Positions 43,771 to 53,333 are shown, counted from the first letter of the stretch. The stretch: 64,000 nucleotides of DNA from Polaromonas sp. (GCA_030654695.1 JAURWY010000021.1:39935-103934); one strand, 5' to 3'. The notes: generated by a model not told the origin, from the letters alone. Numbers and translations: made by a program.

Positions 43771-45207
43771 ATGAACGCCGTCGTCAAACCTATCCACAAC
43801 CAAGATTACGCCATTGCTGACCTGTCGCTCGCCGACTGGGGTCGCAAAGAGCTGAAGATCGCCGAAACCGAAATGCCTGGCCTGATGGCCATCCGCAAGG
43901 AATTCGCCTCGGCCCAGCCGCTCAAGGGCGCGCGCGTCACCGGCTCGTTGCACATGACGATCCAGACCGGCGTGCTGGTCGAAACCCTGCAAGCTCTTGG
44001 CGCTGACGTGCGTTGGGCCAGCTGCAACATTTACTCCACCCAAGACCATGCGGCTGCCGCTTTGGTGGTCAAAGGCACACCGGTGTTTGCCTACAAGGGC
44101 GAGAACCTGGACGACTACTGGGATTACACCCACCGCATTTTTGAATTCAAGGGCGCCAAAGGCATGCCTGAAGAAGGTCCGAATATGATTCTGGACGACG
44201 GCGGCGATGCCACCTTGTTGATGCACCTCGGCACCAAGGCCGAGACCGATGTCTCGGTGTTGGCGAGCCCAGGCAGCGAAGAAGAAATTTGCCTGTTCAA
44301 CGCCATCAAGAAGCAGCTCGCAAAAGACGCCACTTGGTACAGCCGCCGTCTGAAAAACATCATCGGCGTGACCGAAGAAACCACCACTGGCGTGCTGCGC
44401 CTGAACGAGATGTCGGTCAAGGGCACACTCGCCCTGCGCGCCATCAATGTCAATGACTCCGTCACCAAATCGAAGTTCGACAACCTCTACGGTTGCCGCG
44501 AGTCGCTGGTCGACGCCATCAAGCGTGCCACCGACGTGATGATCGCCGGCAAGGTCGCGGTTGTTGCTGGTTACGGTGACGTCGGCAAGGGTTCAGCCCA
44601 AGCACTGCGTGCCTTGAGCGCCCAAGTCTGGGTCACCGAGATCGACCCGATCAACGCCTTGCAAGCGGCGATGGAGGGTTACAAAGTCGTGACCATGGAA
44701 TACGCTGCTGACAAGGCTGATATTTTTGTCTCCGCCACCGGCAACAAAAATGTCATCACCTACAAGCACATGGCGGCCATGAAAGACCAAGCCATCGTTT
44801 GTAATATCGGCCACTTCGACAACGAGATCGACGTTGCATCGCTCGAAAAATGCGAATGGGACGAGATCAAGCCGCAAGTTGATCACGTGATTTTCCCGGA
44901 CGGCAAACGCATCATCTTGTTGGCCAAAGGTCGCCTCGTCAACCTCGGTTGCGGCACCGGTCACCCGAGCTTTGTGATGTCGTCGAGCTTCGCCAACCAG
45001 ACCATTGCGCAGATCGAACTGTTCACCAAACAGGCTGACTACGAAGTGGGCAAGGTTTACGTGTTGCCGAAACACCTCGACGAAAAAGTCGCACGCTTGC
45101 ACCTGATGAAAGTCGGTGCCATGCTGTCCGAACTCAGCGACGAGCAAGCGGCTTACATCGGTGTCTCGAAAGCCGGTCCTTACAAAGCCGACACTTACCG
45201 CTATTGA
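43771..45207 (+). CDS. ahcY: Adenosylhomocysteinase (S-adenosyl-L-homocysteine hydrolase)
   Basis: NAD-dependent enzyme converting SAH to adenosine and homocysteine, removing the product inhibitor of methyltransferases. 478 aa from the ATG at 43771, preceded by GGAGAAA; the frame from 43672 runs through the riboswitch region and is rejected. Motifs: [13 protein letters not shown] near residue 57, the NAD site [31 protein letters not shown] and the C-terminal [13 protein letters not shown] with KADTYRY. Followed by tlyA and metF on the same strand, a one-carbon/methylation group. Confidence 0.97.
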   Translation: MNAVVKPIHNQDYAIADLSLADWGRKELKIAETEMPGLMAIRKEFASAQPLKGARVTGSLHMTIQTGVLVETLQALGADVRWASCNIYSTQDHAAAALVVKGTPVFAYKGENLDDYWDYTHRIFEFKGAKGMPEEGPNMILDDGGDATLLMHLGTKAETDVSVLASPGSEEEICLFNAIKKQLAKDATWYSRRLKNIIGVTEETTTGVLRLNEMSVKGTLALRAINVNDSVTKSKFDNLYGCRESLVDAIKRATDVMIAGKVAVVAGYGDVGKGSAQALRALSAQVWVTEIDPINALQAAMEGYKVVTMEYAADKADIFVSATGNKNVITYKHMAAMKDQAIVCNIGHFDNEIDVASLEKCEWDEIKPQVDHVIFPDGKRIILLAKGRLVNLGCGTGHPSFVMSSSFANQTIAQIELFTKQADYEVGKVYVLPKHLDEKVARLHLMKVGAMLSELSDEQAAYIGVSKAGPYKADTYRY

Positions 45208-45243
45208 TAACCGCGCGTCAAGCGCACCAACTCTGTCTGCCTT

Positions 45244-46275
45244 ATGCGCGCTGATCTGTTTCTCGTCGACCGTGGTCTTGCCACGACCCGTTCCCAGGCC
45301 CAGCGCCTGATCGCTTTGGGCGTGCAATGGCGCGCCGACGAGGACTCAGCTTGGCGCAAAGTCGCCAAGAACGGCGATGAAATCCCAGAAGGCGCAGAGT
45401 TGGTCGTGCCCGACACCACCGAAGCCAAGTACATCTCGCGCGGCGGACTCAAGCTCGAAGGCGCGCTGAAAAAAGCCGGTCTTGCTGTGACCGGTTGGCG
45501 TTGCTTGGACGTTGGCCAGTCCACCGGCGGTTTCACCGACTGCTTGTTGCAGCACGGTGCAGCGCAGGTGGTCGGCGTTGACGTAGGCCATGGTCAGTTG
45601 CACCCGACTTTGCGTGCCGATGCGCGCGTGGTGTGCATCGAAGGTGTCAACGCACGCTCACTGACGGCAGACGATTTGGTTGAACACCACAGCCGTGCGC
45701 TAACGCTCAAGCTGGATGCCGCTGAAGCCGAGGGCACGCTGAAAGACCATCCGGAATTATTGGCTGCGCTGGACGCTGACTTCGATTCGGTGTTTGATTT
45801 CCTTACCGGTGATTTGTCCTTCATTTCACTCACGCTGGTCTTGCCAGCAGTGGTGCGTTTGCTCAAGCCGGGTGGCGACTTGCTGATGCTGGTGAAGCCG
45901 CAGTTTGAATTGCAACCTGGGCAGATTGGCAAGGGAGGTATTGTGCGCGACCCGATTCACTTCGCCTTTGTGGAGCAGCGGCTGCGCGACTGTTGCGCCG
46001 AACTTGGCCTTGAGGTGTTGGCTTGGCTGGACTCGCCGATTGACGGCGGCGACGGCAACCGCGAATTTTTTATCCAGGCCCGCAAAGGCTTGGAGGCGGT
46101 GGGTGAAGACAAGCCTTTGCCAGCGGCCCCTGTGCGTCAAGCGGCCAAACGGGTGCCACGCAGTGCGACCCGCAGCTTGTTGGATGCCATGGACGAAGAA
46201 GGTGATGCCGCGCACGCGGGTCAACCGGGACCTGCACGCAGCAAGAAGCGCGAGAAGAAAAATCTCGCTGAATAA
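45244..46275 (+). CDS. tlyA: TlyA-family rRNA 2'-O-methyltransferase (hemolysin A family)
   Basis: S4 RNA-binding domain at the N-terminus (MRADLFLVDRGLATTRSQAQRLI) and an FtsJ-like SAM methyltransferase domain with the motif I region CLDVGQSTGGFTDCLLQHGA and K-D-K-E-type residues in DFLTGDLSFISL and VKPQFELQPG. Members 2'-O-methylate rRNA. At 343 aa it is longer than usual TlyA (about 270), owing to a low-complexity basic C-terminal tail (KRVPRSATRSLLDAMDEEG to KKREKKN). It sits 36 bases after ahcY, so SAH made by the enzyme is removed by its neighbour. Confidence 0.9.
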   Translation: MRADLFLVDRGLATTRSQAQRLIALGVQWRADEDSAWRKVAKNGDEIPEGAELVVPDTTEAKYISRGGLKLEGALKKAGLAVTGWRCLDVGQSTGGFTDCLLQHGAAQVVGVDVGHGQLHPTLRADARVVCIEGVNARSLTADDLVEHHSRALTLKLDAAEAEGTLKDHPELLAALDADFDSVFDFLTGDLSFISLTLVLPAVVRLLKPGGDLLMLVKPQFELQPGQIGKGGIVRDPIHFAFVEQRLRDCCAELGLEVLAWLDSPIDGGDGNREFFIQARKGLEAVGEDKPLPAAPVRQAAKRVPRSATRSLLDAMDEEGDAAHAGQPGPARSKKREKKNLAE

Positions 46276-46283
46276 CCTGATTG

Positions 46284-47123
46284 ATGACTGCCATGACACT
46301 GCCGATCAGTTTCGAATTTTTCCCGACCAAGACGCCTGAAGGTGCGGCCAAGCTGCGCGTCACGCGTCAGCAGTTGTACGCTTTCAAGCCAGAGTTTTGC
46401 TCTGTCACGTTTGGGGCAGGCGGCTCCACGCAAGAAGGCACGTTTGCCGCGGTCAAAGAAATCTTGGCCGAAGGCGTTGAAGCGGCTTCTCATTTTTCAT
46501 GTGTGGGCGCGACCAAAGCGACCGTGCGCGAACAACTGGCCCTGTTGCAAGCCATGGGCGTGAAGCGTCTGGTGGCTTTGCGCGGTGACTTGCCAAGCGG
46601 CTTCGGCATCGGCGGTGAGTTCCATTACGCCAGCGACTTGGTGGCTTTTATTCGCGCTGAGACGGGTGACGCTTTTCACATTGAAGTGGCGGCTTACCCA
46701 GAGATTCATCCGCAGGCGAAATCCGCCGAGGCTGATTTGCAAGCCTTTGCCGCCAAGGTCAAGGCGGGTGCCAATGCGGCCATCACGCAGTACTTTTTTA
46801 ACTCCGACGCGTACTTCCGCTTTGTCGACGACGCTCACAAACTGGGCGTCGATGTGCCGGTGGTACCAGGCATCATGCCGATCACCAGCGGGGCGCAGCT
46901 GATGCGTTTTTCGGATGCTTGCGGCGCCGAGATCCCACGCTGGATTCGGCTGCGCCTGCAAGGCTACGGTGACGATACGGACTCGATCAAGGCCTTTGGC
47001 CTCGACGTCATCACCGATCTGTGCGACCAACTGCACATGGCCGGTGTGCCGGGAATTCATTTTTACACCATGAACCAAGCCGGTGCGACGTCTGAAATCA
47101 TTCGCCGTTTGCACTTGGCTTGA
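46284..47123 (+). CDS. metF: 5,10-methylenetetrahydrofolate reductase
   Basis: FAD enzyme making 5-methyltetrahydrofolate for methionine synthesis. MetF blocks: ISFEFFPTKTPEGAAKLR at the start, FCSVTFGAGGSTQEGT, LVALRGDLPSGFG, HIEVAAYPEIHPQA and the C-terminal GVPGIHFYTMNQA. About 279 aa, usual length. ATG 46284 is taken; ATG 46293 is possible. It lies 8 bases after tlyA and overlaps the DUF481 gene by one base, so ahcY-tlyA-metF look like one transcription unit under the SAH riboswitch. Confidence 0.96.
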   Translation: MTAMTLPISFEFFPTKTPEGAAKLRVTRQQLYAFKPEFCSVTFGAGGSTQEGTFAAVKEILAEGVEAASHFSCVGATKATVREQLALLQAMGVKRLVALRGDLPSGFGIGGEFHYASDLVAFIRAETGDAFHIEVAAYPEIHPQAKSAEADLQAFAAKVKAGANAAITQYFFNSDAYFRFVDDAHKLGVDVPVVPGIMPITSGAQLMRFSDACGAEIPRWIRLRLQGYGDDTDSIKAFGLDVITDLCDQLHMAGVPGIHFYTMNQAGATSEIIRRLHLA

Positions 47124-48034
47124 TGCTCATTCTCCGCCCCTTTGCCGTCGTTGCGACAGTCGCGCTGTGCGCCGCTCCACTGGCTCAAGCCGCCAAGCTG
47201 ACGCTGAGCAACGGCGATCAAATTTCGGGTGAAATTGTCGGCCAGCAAGATCAGCTGTTGATCTTGAAATCACCGCTGTTTGGCCGAGTCAAGATTCCCT
47301 TGAGTCAGGTCGTCGAGTTGCGGACTGATGGGGGTGCTCAGCTAGATTTACCGCAGCAGAATCCTCCAGTCGTTGATCTGTCGGTCAAGTACTCAGGCCA
47401 TGCCACACTGAGCGGCACCTTCAATCGGGGCAACTCCAGCGACGACATGCTGAACCTAGACGCCGGGCTGGAGGCTAGAGCGCCAGACAAGCGCTATGCC
47501 CTGAATCTGTTGCTCAATGAAGCCAGAGCCTTGGGCGTATCGACCAGTTCAAGGCGGCTCTTGACCGCTCAGCACGACATTTTTCTCAGCCAAAAAAACT
47601 ATGTTTTCGTGAGTGCACGGGCGCGCAGCGATGTGCTGGCAGATTTGAATCTACGGACCACGCTGGGGACTGGTTATGGTCGACAAATCATCGAAAACCA
47701 GCAGACGAAATTGTCGACTGAGGTGGGCTTGAGCTACCTCAGTGAGAACTATCAAATTGCGCCAGACCGCAGCTACCCAGCCCTCAGTCTGGCGCTGAAC
47801 TATGAGCAAAAATTCTTCTACAAAGCGCTGGTATTTTTCAACAATTCGCATCTGACCGCTGGCCGCCATGAAAGCGCCAGCACCCTGTTTACCAACAAGC
47901 TGGGTTTTCGGGTTCCGATTGCCCGCGGCTTGAATCTCAGTACTCAATTTAATCTGGGTTTTGACAGCTCACCACCCGCCGGGATCCAACCGACTGACAG
48001 CAGTCTGATCTTTGGTGTTGGGTATGTTTTTTAA
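47123..48034 (+). CDS. DUF481 (YdiY-like) outer-membrane beta-barrel protein
   Basis: 303 aa from the ATG at 47123, with a signal peptide (MLILRPFAVVATVALCAAPLAQA). After a short N-terminal domain with GDQISGEIVGQQDQLLILKSP, a beta-strand-rich barrel follows, alternating aromatic and polar residues (RYALNLLLNEARAL, TTLGTGYGRQI, EVGLSYLSENY) and ending in the outer-membrane signature FGVGYVF. DUF481 members are salt- or stress-linked outer-membrane proteins of unclear function. Its ATG overlaps the metF stop, so it may be coupled to metF, but no functional link is evident. Confidence 0.88.
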   Translation: MLILRPFAVVATVALCAAPLAQAAKLTLSNGDQISGEIVGQQDQLLILKSPLFGRVKIPLSQVVELRTDGGAQLDLPQQNPPVVDLSVKYSGHATLSGTFNRGNSSDDMLNLDAGLEARAPDKRYALNLLLNEARALGVSTSSRRLLTAQHDIFLSQKNYVFVSARARSDVLADLNLRTTLGTGYGRQIIENQQTKLSTEVGLSYLSENYQIAPDRSYPALSLALNYEQKFFYKALVFFNNSHLTAGRHESASTLFTNKLGFRVPIARGLNLSTQFNLGFDSSPPAGIQPTDSSLIFGVGYVF

Positions 48035-48127
48035 AGCGCCAGCCGGGTCACCTCAACGACGCAGTTATCGACCATAGTTTTCTGAGGGCTTCTCGACAAT
48101 TCCGGCGAAGCCTTACACTTCCACAAC

Positions 48128-48145
48128 TTTCAGTAATTACTGAAA
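48128..48145. promoter_or_regulatory. Perfect 18-bp palindrome, candidate GbsR/MarR operator
   Basis: TTTCAGTAATTACTGAAA, with flanking AA/TT pairs extending it to 48125-48148 with one mismatch. It ends 12 bases before the regulator ATG, the usual place of an autoregulatory operator of a dimeric winged-helix repressor. Confidence 0.65.
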
Positions 48146-48157
48146 TTTGGAGAAGTT

Positions 48158-48763
48158 ATGAACTTAGCCCCTTTGACCCAGCGTTTTGTTTTGCACTTTG
48201 GTGAAATGGGCAGCCGCTGGGGCATCAACCGCACCGTCGGACAAATTTACGCCTTGTTGTATGTGTCGCCGCGGGCATTGAATGCCGACGACATTGGTGA
48301 GGCGCTGGCTTTTTCGCGCTCCAACGTCAGCATGGGCCTGAAGGAATTGCAGTCTTGGAATTTGGTGCGGCTGCACCATTTGCCAGGTGATAGACGCGAG
48401 TATTTCCAGGCCCCTGAAGACGTCTGGGCGATTTTTCGGACGCTGGCCGAAGAGCGACGAAAACGGGAGATCGACCCAACCCTGTCAATGCTGCGCGAAG
48501 CCCTGATGGAGCAACCGTCGACCGAAGACGACATTCACGCCCAAGAGCGCATGAAACAAATGCATGACTTGGTCGAGCTCATGACGGGTTGGCTGGCTGA
48601 GGTCCAAAAAATGGATTCAGCCACGCTGGTCAGCCTGATGAAGATGGGCGCCAAAGTTCAAAAGCTGCTGGAGATCAAGGACAAGGTCAAGGCCAGCTTC
48701 GGCCGTTCGACAGAGCTCTCCGCCGACACCCGCAAAACCACTGACAAGAACAAACAGAGCTAG
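48158..48763 (+). CDS. GbsR/MarR-family transcriptional regulator
   Basis: 201-aa winged-helix regulator of the GbsR branch: QRFVLHFGEMGSRWGINRTVGQIYALLYVSP, then the HTH ADDIGEALAFSRSNVSMGLKELQSW and the wing VRLHHLPGDRREYF. A helical C-terminal dimerisation part follows. It is 15 bases before cydA on the same strand and has a palindromic site before its ATG, so it probably controls itself and cydAB. Ribosome site GGAGAAG. The signal is unknown; oxygen or redox is suggested only by the target. Confidence 0.92.
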   Translation: MNLAPLTQRFVLHFGEMGSRWGINRTVGQIYALLYVSPRALNADDIGEALAFSRSNVSMGLKELQSWNLVRLHHLPGDRREYFQAPEDVWAIFRTLAEERRKREIDPTLSMLREALMEQPSTEDDIHAQERMKQMHDLVELMTGWLAEVQKMDSATLVSLMKMGAKVQKLLEIKDKVKASFGRSTELSADTRKTTDKNKQS

Positions 48764-48778
48764 ACAGGGCTAAACCAC

Positions 48779-50158
48779 ATGGAACACCTCGACGCCTTCA
48801 TGCTCGCGCGCATTCAGTTCGCAGCCAACATCACCTTTCACATCCTGTTCCCGACGATCACGATCTCGCTGGCCTGGGTGCTGCTTTTTTTCAAACTTCG
48901 CTTTGTGAAAACTGGTGAACAGCACTGGATGGACGCCTACCAGTTCTGGGTCAAAATTTTTGCACTGACCTTTGCATTGGGTGTGGTCAGCGGCATCACC
49001 ATGAGTTTTCAGTTCGGTACCAACTGGCCGGGTTTCATGAACACGGTTGGCAACATCGCCGGGCCGCTGCTGGCGTATGAGGTGTTGACCGCTTTTTTCT
49101 TGGAAGCCACCATGCTCGGCATCATGTTGTTCGGGCGGCAGCGGGTGAGTGAGCGCGTGCACACCTTGGCGACCTTTTTGGTGGCGGCGGGCACGACCAT
49201 GTCGGCGGTCTGGATTCTGGCACTGAACTCTTGGATGCACACGCCAGCCGGCTTTGAGATGATCAACGGCCAAGCCCACGTGACCAGCTGGTTGCAGGTG
49301 ATCTTCAATCCGTCCTTTCCCTACCGTTTTAGCCACATGCTGTTGGCCTCGGGCTTGACGGTGTCGTTTTTGGTGGCCGGCCTGTCGGCTTACCGCTGGC
49401 TCAGGAACGACCGCGGCGCAGACGTCCGGGCCGCATTGCGGACAGGCGTTTACCTCGCCGCTTTTTTGATCCCCGTGCAAATTTTGGTCGGTGACATGCA
49501 CGGTCTCAACACGCTGGAGCATCAGCCGGCCAAAGTGGCGGCGATGGAAGGCATCTGGGAAACCCAAAAGGGTGCACCAGCAGTCTTGTTCGCGCTGCCG
49601 AACAAAGAGACGCGCTCAAACGATTACGAAGTGGCCATCCCTGGCTTGGCTTCGCTCTACCTCACGCACAGCTGGACCGGCGAGGTCCAGGGAGTGAACG
49701 ACTTCATGGGCGAGCATCCACCCGTGGCTCCGGTTTTTTGGGCTTTTCGCGTGATGGTTGGCACCGGCATGCTGATGCTGCTGGTGAGCTGGTTCAGCGT
49801 CTGGCAGCTCAAGCCTTGGCAGCGGCTCAAACCGGGTCAAGCCCGCCGCGAGCTCCAGAACTGGCAAGCACGCGTTTGGGTGGGTATGGCATTCTCTGGT
49901 TGGCTGGCTTTGATCGCCGGCTGGTACGTGACAGAAATTGGTCGTCAGCCTTGGCTGGTGACGGGTGTGCTGAAAGCCGCAGACGCTGTTTCCGAAGTGC
50001 CGGCGGCGCACATCGGCCTGACCTTGACGCTGTACCTGTTGCTGTACGCGGTGCTGTTGCCGGCTTACGTGTCGGTGCTGTTTTACCTGGCCCGCAAGGG
50101 AACGCCGCCGCGCGATGACACCCCAACGAATGCCAAGGAGGGCTTGAACCATGGTTGA
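48779..50158 (+). CDS. cydA: Cytochrome bd-type quinol oxidase subunit I (CydA, cyanide-insensitive-type)
   Basis: Inner-membrane haem-binding subunit of the terminal oxidase reducing oxygen with quinol electrons. 459 aa, shorter than E. coli CydA (522), which indicates the short Q-loop (CioA-like) type. Features: the haem His region FHILFPTITISLAW near the N-terminus, GVVSGITMSFQFGTNWPGF, GDMHGLNTLEHQPAKVAAMEG and WYVTEIGRQPW. Several membrane helices are evident. Overlaps cydB by 8 bases. No cydX-like ORF was seen after cydB. Confidence 0.94.
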   Translation: MEHLDAFMLARIQFAANITFHILFPTITISLAWVLLFFKLRFVKTGEQHWMDAYQFWVKIFALTFALGVVSGITMSFQFGTNWPGFMNTVGNIAGPLLAYEVLTAFFLEATMLGIMLFGRQRVSERVHTLATFLVAAGTTMSAVWILALNSWMHTPAGFEMINGQAHVTSWLQVIFNPSFPYRFSHMLLASGLTVSFLVAGLSAYRWLRNDRGADVRAALRTGVYLAAFLIPVQILVGDMHGLNTLEHQPAKVAAMEGIWETQKGAPAVLFALPNKETRSNDYEVAIPGLASLYLTHSWTGEVQGVNDFMGEHPPVAPVFWAFRVMVGTGMLMLLVSWFSVWQLKPWQRLKPGQARRELQNWQARVWVGMAFSGWLALIAGWYVTEIGRQPWLVTGVLKAADAVSEVPAAHIGLTLTLYLLLYAVLLPAYVSVLFYLARKGTPPRDDTPTNAKEGLNHG

Positions 50159-51182
50159 TTTCATTCCAGACCTGAGCCAGCCTGCCGGTTGGATGCCGAT
50201 TGTCTTCATGGGCGTCATGGGGCTGGCGATGCTGGCTTACGTGATTTTGGACGGCTACGACCTCGGCGTTGGCGTGCTGATGCGCCGTGCTGAAGAGGAC
50301 GACAAAGACGCCATGATCGCCAGCATTGGCCCCTTTTGGGATGCCAATGAAACTTGGCTGGTGCTGGGCATTGGCATTTTGCTGACGGTCTTTCCCTTGG
50401 CGCATGGCGTGATTTTGGGCGCGCTGTATTTGCCGGTGGCCTTCATGCTGCTGGGCTTGACGCTACGTGGCGTCGCGTTTGACTTTCGCGTCAAGGCGCG
50501 GGCGCAGCACAAGCCAGCTTGGAACCGCGCGTTTTATGCGGGCTCCTTGCTGGCCGGTTGGTCGCAGGGTTACATGTTGGGCTCGCTGGTCACCGGCTTT
50601 GCTACGGACATCTGGTCGATGTTGTTCAGCGCAGCGATTGGGCTGGCGCTGGTGGCGGCTTATTGTCTGTTGGGTGCGGGTTGGCTGATCATCAAAACCG
50701 AAGGGCCGCTGCAGCTCAAAGCGGTGCAATGGGCGCGCGGCAGCTTGTGGTTCACGGCGGCCGGCATTGCGGCTATTTCACTGGCCACGCCGCTGGTCAG
50801 TGCGTCGATTTTTGCCAAGTGGTTTTCTTTCCCGAATATCTTTTTGCTGCTGCCGATTCCGCTGGCAACGCTAACGTTGTTGCTGATCATCGGACGCAGC
50901 TTGAAGCGCTTGCCGGAGCGGCTGGTGCAGGGCAATGAGTACGGCGCGTGGGTGCCGTTTGGCGGCACCGTCGGCGTGTTTTTGCTGGCCTTTTATGGCT
51001 TGGCTTACAGCCTGTTTCCGTGGCTGGTGATCGACCGCATCCATGTCTGGCAAGGGACGATTGCGCCGGCGTCGATGGGCGTGATTCTGGTCGGCGCGCT
51101 GATGGTGCTGCCGATGATCATTGGCTACACCGTGTTTGCTTACCGTGTGTTTTGGGGCAAGAGCACAGCGCTCAAATACTGA
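50151..51182 (+). CDS. cydB: Cytochrome bd-type quinol oxidase subunit II (CydB)
   Basis: Inner-membrane partner of CydA, 343 aa, about nine hydrophobic helices. Family blocks: MLAYVILDGYDLGVGVLM near residue 25, IGPFWDANETWLVLGIGIL near 64, FDFRVKARAQHKPAWNRAF and the C-terminal LPMIIGYTVFAYRVFWGK. The start lies inside the end of cydA, indicating coupled translation. Confidence 0.95.
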   Translation: MVDFIPDLSQPAGWMPIVFMGVMGLAMLAYVILDGYDLGVGVLMRRAEEDDKDAMIASIGPFWDANETWLVLGIGILLTVFPLAHGVILGALYLPVAFMLLGLTLRGVAFDFRVKARAQHKPAWNRAFYAGSLLAGWSQGYMLGSLVTGFATDIWSMLFSAAIGLALVAAYCLLGAGWLIIKTEGPLQLKAVQWARGSLWFTAAGIAAISLATPLVSASIFAKWFSFPNIFLLLPIPLATLTLLLIIGRSLKRLPERLVQGNEYGAWVPFGGTVGVFLLAFYGLAYSLFPWLVIDRIHVWQGTIAPASMGVILVGALMVLPMIIGYTVFAYRVFWGKSTALKY

Positions 51183-51207
51183 GGCTATCGGCAGTTCGCG
51201 GCGGCGT

Positions 51208-52167
51208 TCAGCCGCCGTGTTCGAGGCCGAAGGAAGCGTGTCGGTCTTGGCCGAGCTTGGCCACCATTTGCGGCAAGGCCAGCTGTAAATCAGCCTTCAG
51301 CGTGTGCGGTGGATTGATGACAAACATGCCGCTGGCCGGCAGGCCCGGGCGGATCACTTCACCCGCTGTGTCGGTCGTCAATTTGCTTGACTTCACAGTC
51401 AGGCTGGCATTCAGCCAGCTGCGGCCCGCCTTGACGGCCAAGGTCTTGAGCTTGCGCGGCAGGTCGTGCGCTTCGGGGCGCGGAATGATCGGGTACCACA
51501 CCACATACGTGCCAGTGGCAAAACGCTTGACAGCGTCAGCCATACAAGCGCTGACGCGGGCATAGTCGCTCTTGATTTCATAGCTGGGGTCGCAAAACAC
51601 CATCGCCCGGCGGGCCGGTGGTGGCAAAAAGGTCTTCAGCACTTCAAAGCCGTCTTCACGCGAGACCGTCACTTGGCGGCCAACGCCGAGCTGCTCAATA
51701 TTGCCCGTCAACGATTTGAAATCAGTCGGGTGCAACTCAAACAGCTTGAGCTTGTCGCGGCCACTCAAAAACTGCTGCTCGATAAAAGGTGAGCCCGGAT
51801 AAATCTTCAGGTGCGCGGCTTCGCCGGTCTGCGCGAACTGCGGGTTCAGCGCCTTCAGCACGTTCAAATAATCTTGCAGTGCGGGTGCCAGCACTTCGGG
51901 TGCAGCGGGCACGGCGGGCTTGCGCGGCTTGGCGTCAGGGGCAGGCGGTGCCGGTGGAGCAATGAGTTTGAGCACACCTTCCAGCGCCTCGCCGCTGGTT
52001 TCGGTGTAATCACCATCCAGACGGTAAAGGCCGGCACCGGCGTGCGTGTCAATCACGGTCAAAGCCGTGTCTTTTTGGGTCAAATATTTCATCAGGGCAA
52101 TCAGCGTGGTGTGCTTGAGCACATCAGCGTGGTTGCCGGCGTGGAAGGCGTGGCGGTAGCTAAACAT
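51208..52167 (-). CDS. rlmJ: 23S rRNA (adenine(2030)-N6)-methyltransferase
   Basis: SAM-dependent methyltransferase acting on A2030 of 23S rRNA. The RlmJ start MFSYRHAFHAGNHADVLKH is complete, then VIDTHAGAGLYRL as the SAM site, and the catalytic motif IV FCDPSYEIKSDY (DPPY form). 319 aa, longer than the E. coli enzyme (280); the extra length is mostly a proline/alanine/lysine-rich insert near residues 72-94 (PPAPPAPDAKPRKPAVPAAP), likely a surface loop. Convergent with cydB, divergent from rplM. Confidence 0.93.
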   Translation of the reverse strand: MFSYRHAFHAGNHADVLKHTTLIALMKYLTQKDTALTVIDTHAGAGLYRLDGDYTETSGEALEGVLKLIAPPAPPAPDAKPRKPAVPAAPEVLAPALQDYLNVLKALNPQFAQTGEAAHLKIYPGSPFIEQQFLSGRDKLKLFELHPTDFKSLTGNIEQLGVGRQVTVSREDGFEVLKTFLPPPARRAMVFCDPSYEIKSDYARVSACMADAVKRFATGTYVVWYPIIPRPEAHDLPRKLKTLAVKAGRSWLNASLTVKSSKLTTDTAGEVIRPGLPASGMFVINPPHTLKADLQLALPQMVAKLGQDRHASFGLEHGG

Positions 52168-52218
52168 GCTGTGATGCTAACCGCTGGCAGCCCTTAAAGC
52201 TGTGCCGACCTCAGGTAT

Positions 52219-52248
52219 TTGCCCCGAAAGCCAGAATATTCGTATAAT
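52219..52248 (+). promoter_or_regulatory. Promoter of the rplM-rpsI operon
   Basis: -35 TTGCCC (52219-52224) and a consensus -10 TATAAT (52243-52248) separated by 18 bases. The start would be near 52255, leaving a leader of about 185 bases before rplM. Confidence 0.75.
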
Positions 52249-52254
52249 CGCAGG

Positions 52255-52438
52255 CTCTTCAGCGTTTCCATATCCGCCGGAAGACACTTGTTTGGCCCTA
52301 GTAAAACACTAAGCCCAGCAGGTGAAACCCACCTAAGAGGTTCTCATCAGAAGAACGCCGACCGTGGAATAGACGTGGAACCATTCCGGCGCAGCCCTTA
52401 AGTGTGCCGGGCAAACCAACTTTTTTAAAGAGTATTTC
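52255..52438 (+). ncRNA. Structured 5' leader of rplM-rpsI
   Basis: About 184 bases without an evident ORF but with consecutive hairpins: AGGTG/CACCT (52320-52334), GTTCT/AGAAC (52340-52356), GGAAT/ATTCC (52366-52387, alternative pairings exist) and CCGGC/GCCGG (52386-52410), the last followed 10 bases later by six T residues (52421-52426) just before the ribosome site. The length and structure suggest autoregulation by a ribosomal protein, as known for L13 leaders in other bacteria. This is inference from folding by eye. Confidence 0.5.
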
Positions 52439-52867
52439 ATGAAAACTTTCAGCGCAAAACCCGCTGACGTAGTGCATGAATGGTTTGTGATTGACGCGAC
52501 CGACAAGGTCCTCGGACGAGTAGCCAGCGAAGTTGCTCTCCGTTTACGCGGCAAACACAAGGCCATTTACACGCCTCACGTCGATACCGGTGACTTCATC
52601 GTCATCATCAACGCAGCTCAGCTGCGCGTCACCGGCGCCAAGTCGACTGACAAAATTTACTATCGCCATTCCGGTTATCCAGGCGGCATTTCTGCCACCA
52701 ATTTCCGCGACATGCAAACCAAATTCCCAGGCCGCGCCTTGGAAAAAGCCGTCAAAGGCATGCTGCCTAAGGGCCCGCTTGGTTACGCGATGATCAAAAA
52801 ACTCAAGGTGTATGGCGGCGCTGAGCATCCACACACTGCCCAGCAACCTAAATTGTTGGAAATCTAA
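52439..52867 (+). CDS. rplM: 50S ribosomal protein L13
   Basis: Large-subunit ribosomal protein, 142 aa, complete: [25 protein letters not shown] near the N-terminus, [16 protein letters not shown] and [16 protein letters not shown] with the C-terminal [13 protein letters not shown]. Cotranscribed with rpsI, 11 bases downstream, the universal L13-S9 pair. Confidence 0.98.
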   Translation: MKTFSAKPADVVHEWFVIDATDKVLGRVASEVALRLRGKHKAIYTPHVDTGDFIVIINAAQLRVTGAKSTDKIYYRHSGYPGGISATNFRDMQTKFPGRALEKAVKGMLPKGPLGYAMIKKLKVYGGAEHPHTAQQPKLLEI

Positions 52868-52878
52868 GGAGCCTTGAG

Positions 52879-53271
52879 ATGATTGGTGAATGGAACAACG
52901 GCACCGGCCGACGCAAATCCAGCGTTGCCCGCGTGTTTATCAAAAAAGGCACTGGCAAGATCACGATCAATGACCGCGACATTCGCGTGTTCTTCGGTCG
53001 CGAAACTTCGATCATGATTTGCCGCCAACCCCTGTTTCTGACAAACCACGTCGAAACGTTTGACATCATGGTCAACGTTCACGGCGGCGGCGAGTCTGGC
53101 CAGGCTGGCGCAATCCGCCACGGTATCACCCGCGCGCTCATCGACTATGACACGACCCTCAAGCCGGCTCTGAGCCAGGCTGGTTTTGTCACCCGCGATG
53201 CACGTGAAGTCGAGCGTAAAAAGGTCGGTTTCCGTTCAGCACGTCGCCGCAAGCAGTTCAGCAAGCGTTAA
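52879..53271 (+). CDS. rpsI: 30S ribosomal protein S9
   Basis: Small-subunit protein, 130 aa: [21 protein letters not shown] at the start, [21 protein letters not shown] in the middle and the basic C-terminal tail RRRKQFSKR that reaches the P-site tRNA. A terminator follows 28 bases after the stop. Confidence 0.98.
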   Translation: MIGEWNNGTGRRKSSVARVFIKKGTGKITINDRDIRVFFGRETSIMICRQPLFLTNHVETFDIMVNVHGGGESGQAGAIRHGITRALIDYDTTLKPALSQAGFVTRDAREVERKKVGFRSARRRKQFSKR

Positions 53272-53299
53272 TTCGCTTCTCGATCTGCCCACAGCAGAG

Positions 53300-53333
53300 A
53301 AAGCCGCCGCGGTGCAAGCCAGGCGGCTTTTTT
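53300..53333 (+). terminator. Rho-independent terminator of rplM-rpsI
   Basis: AAAGCCGCC (53300-53308) pairs with GGCGGCTTT (53322-53330) over a 13-nt loop, continuing into T residues to 53333. Confidence 0.88.
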
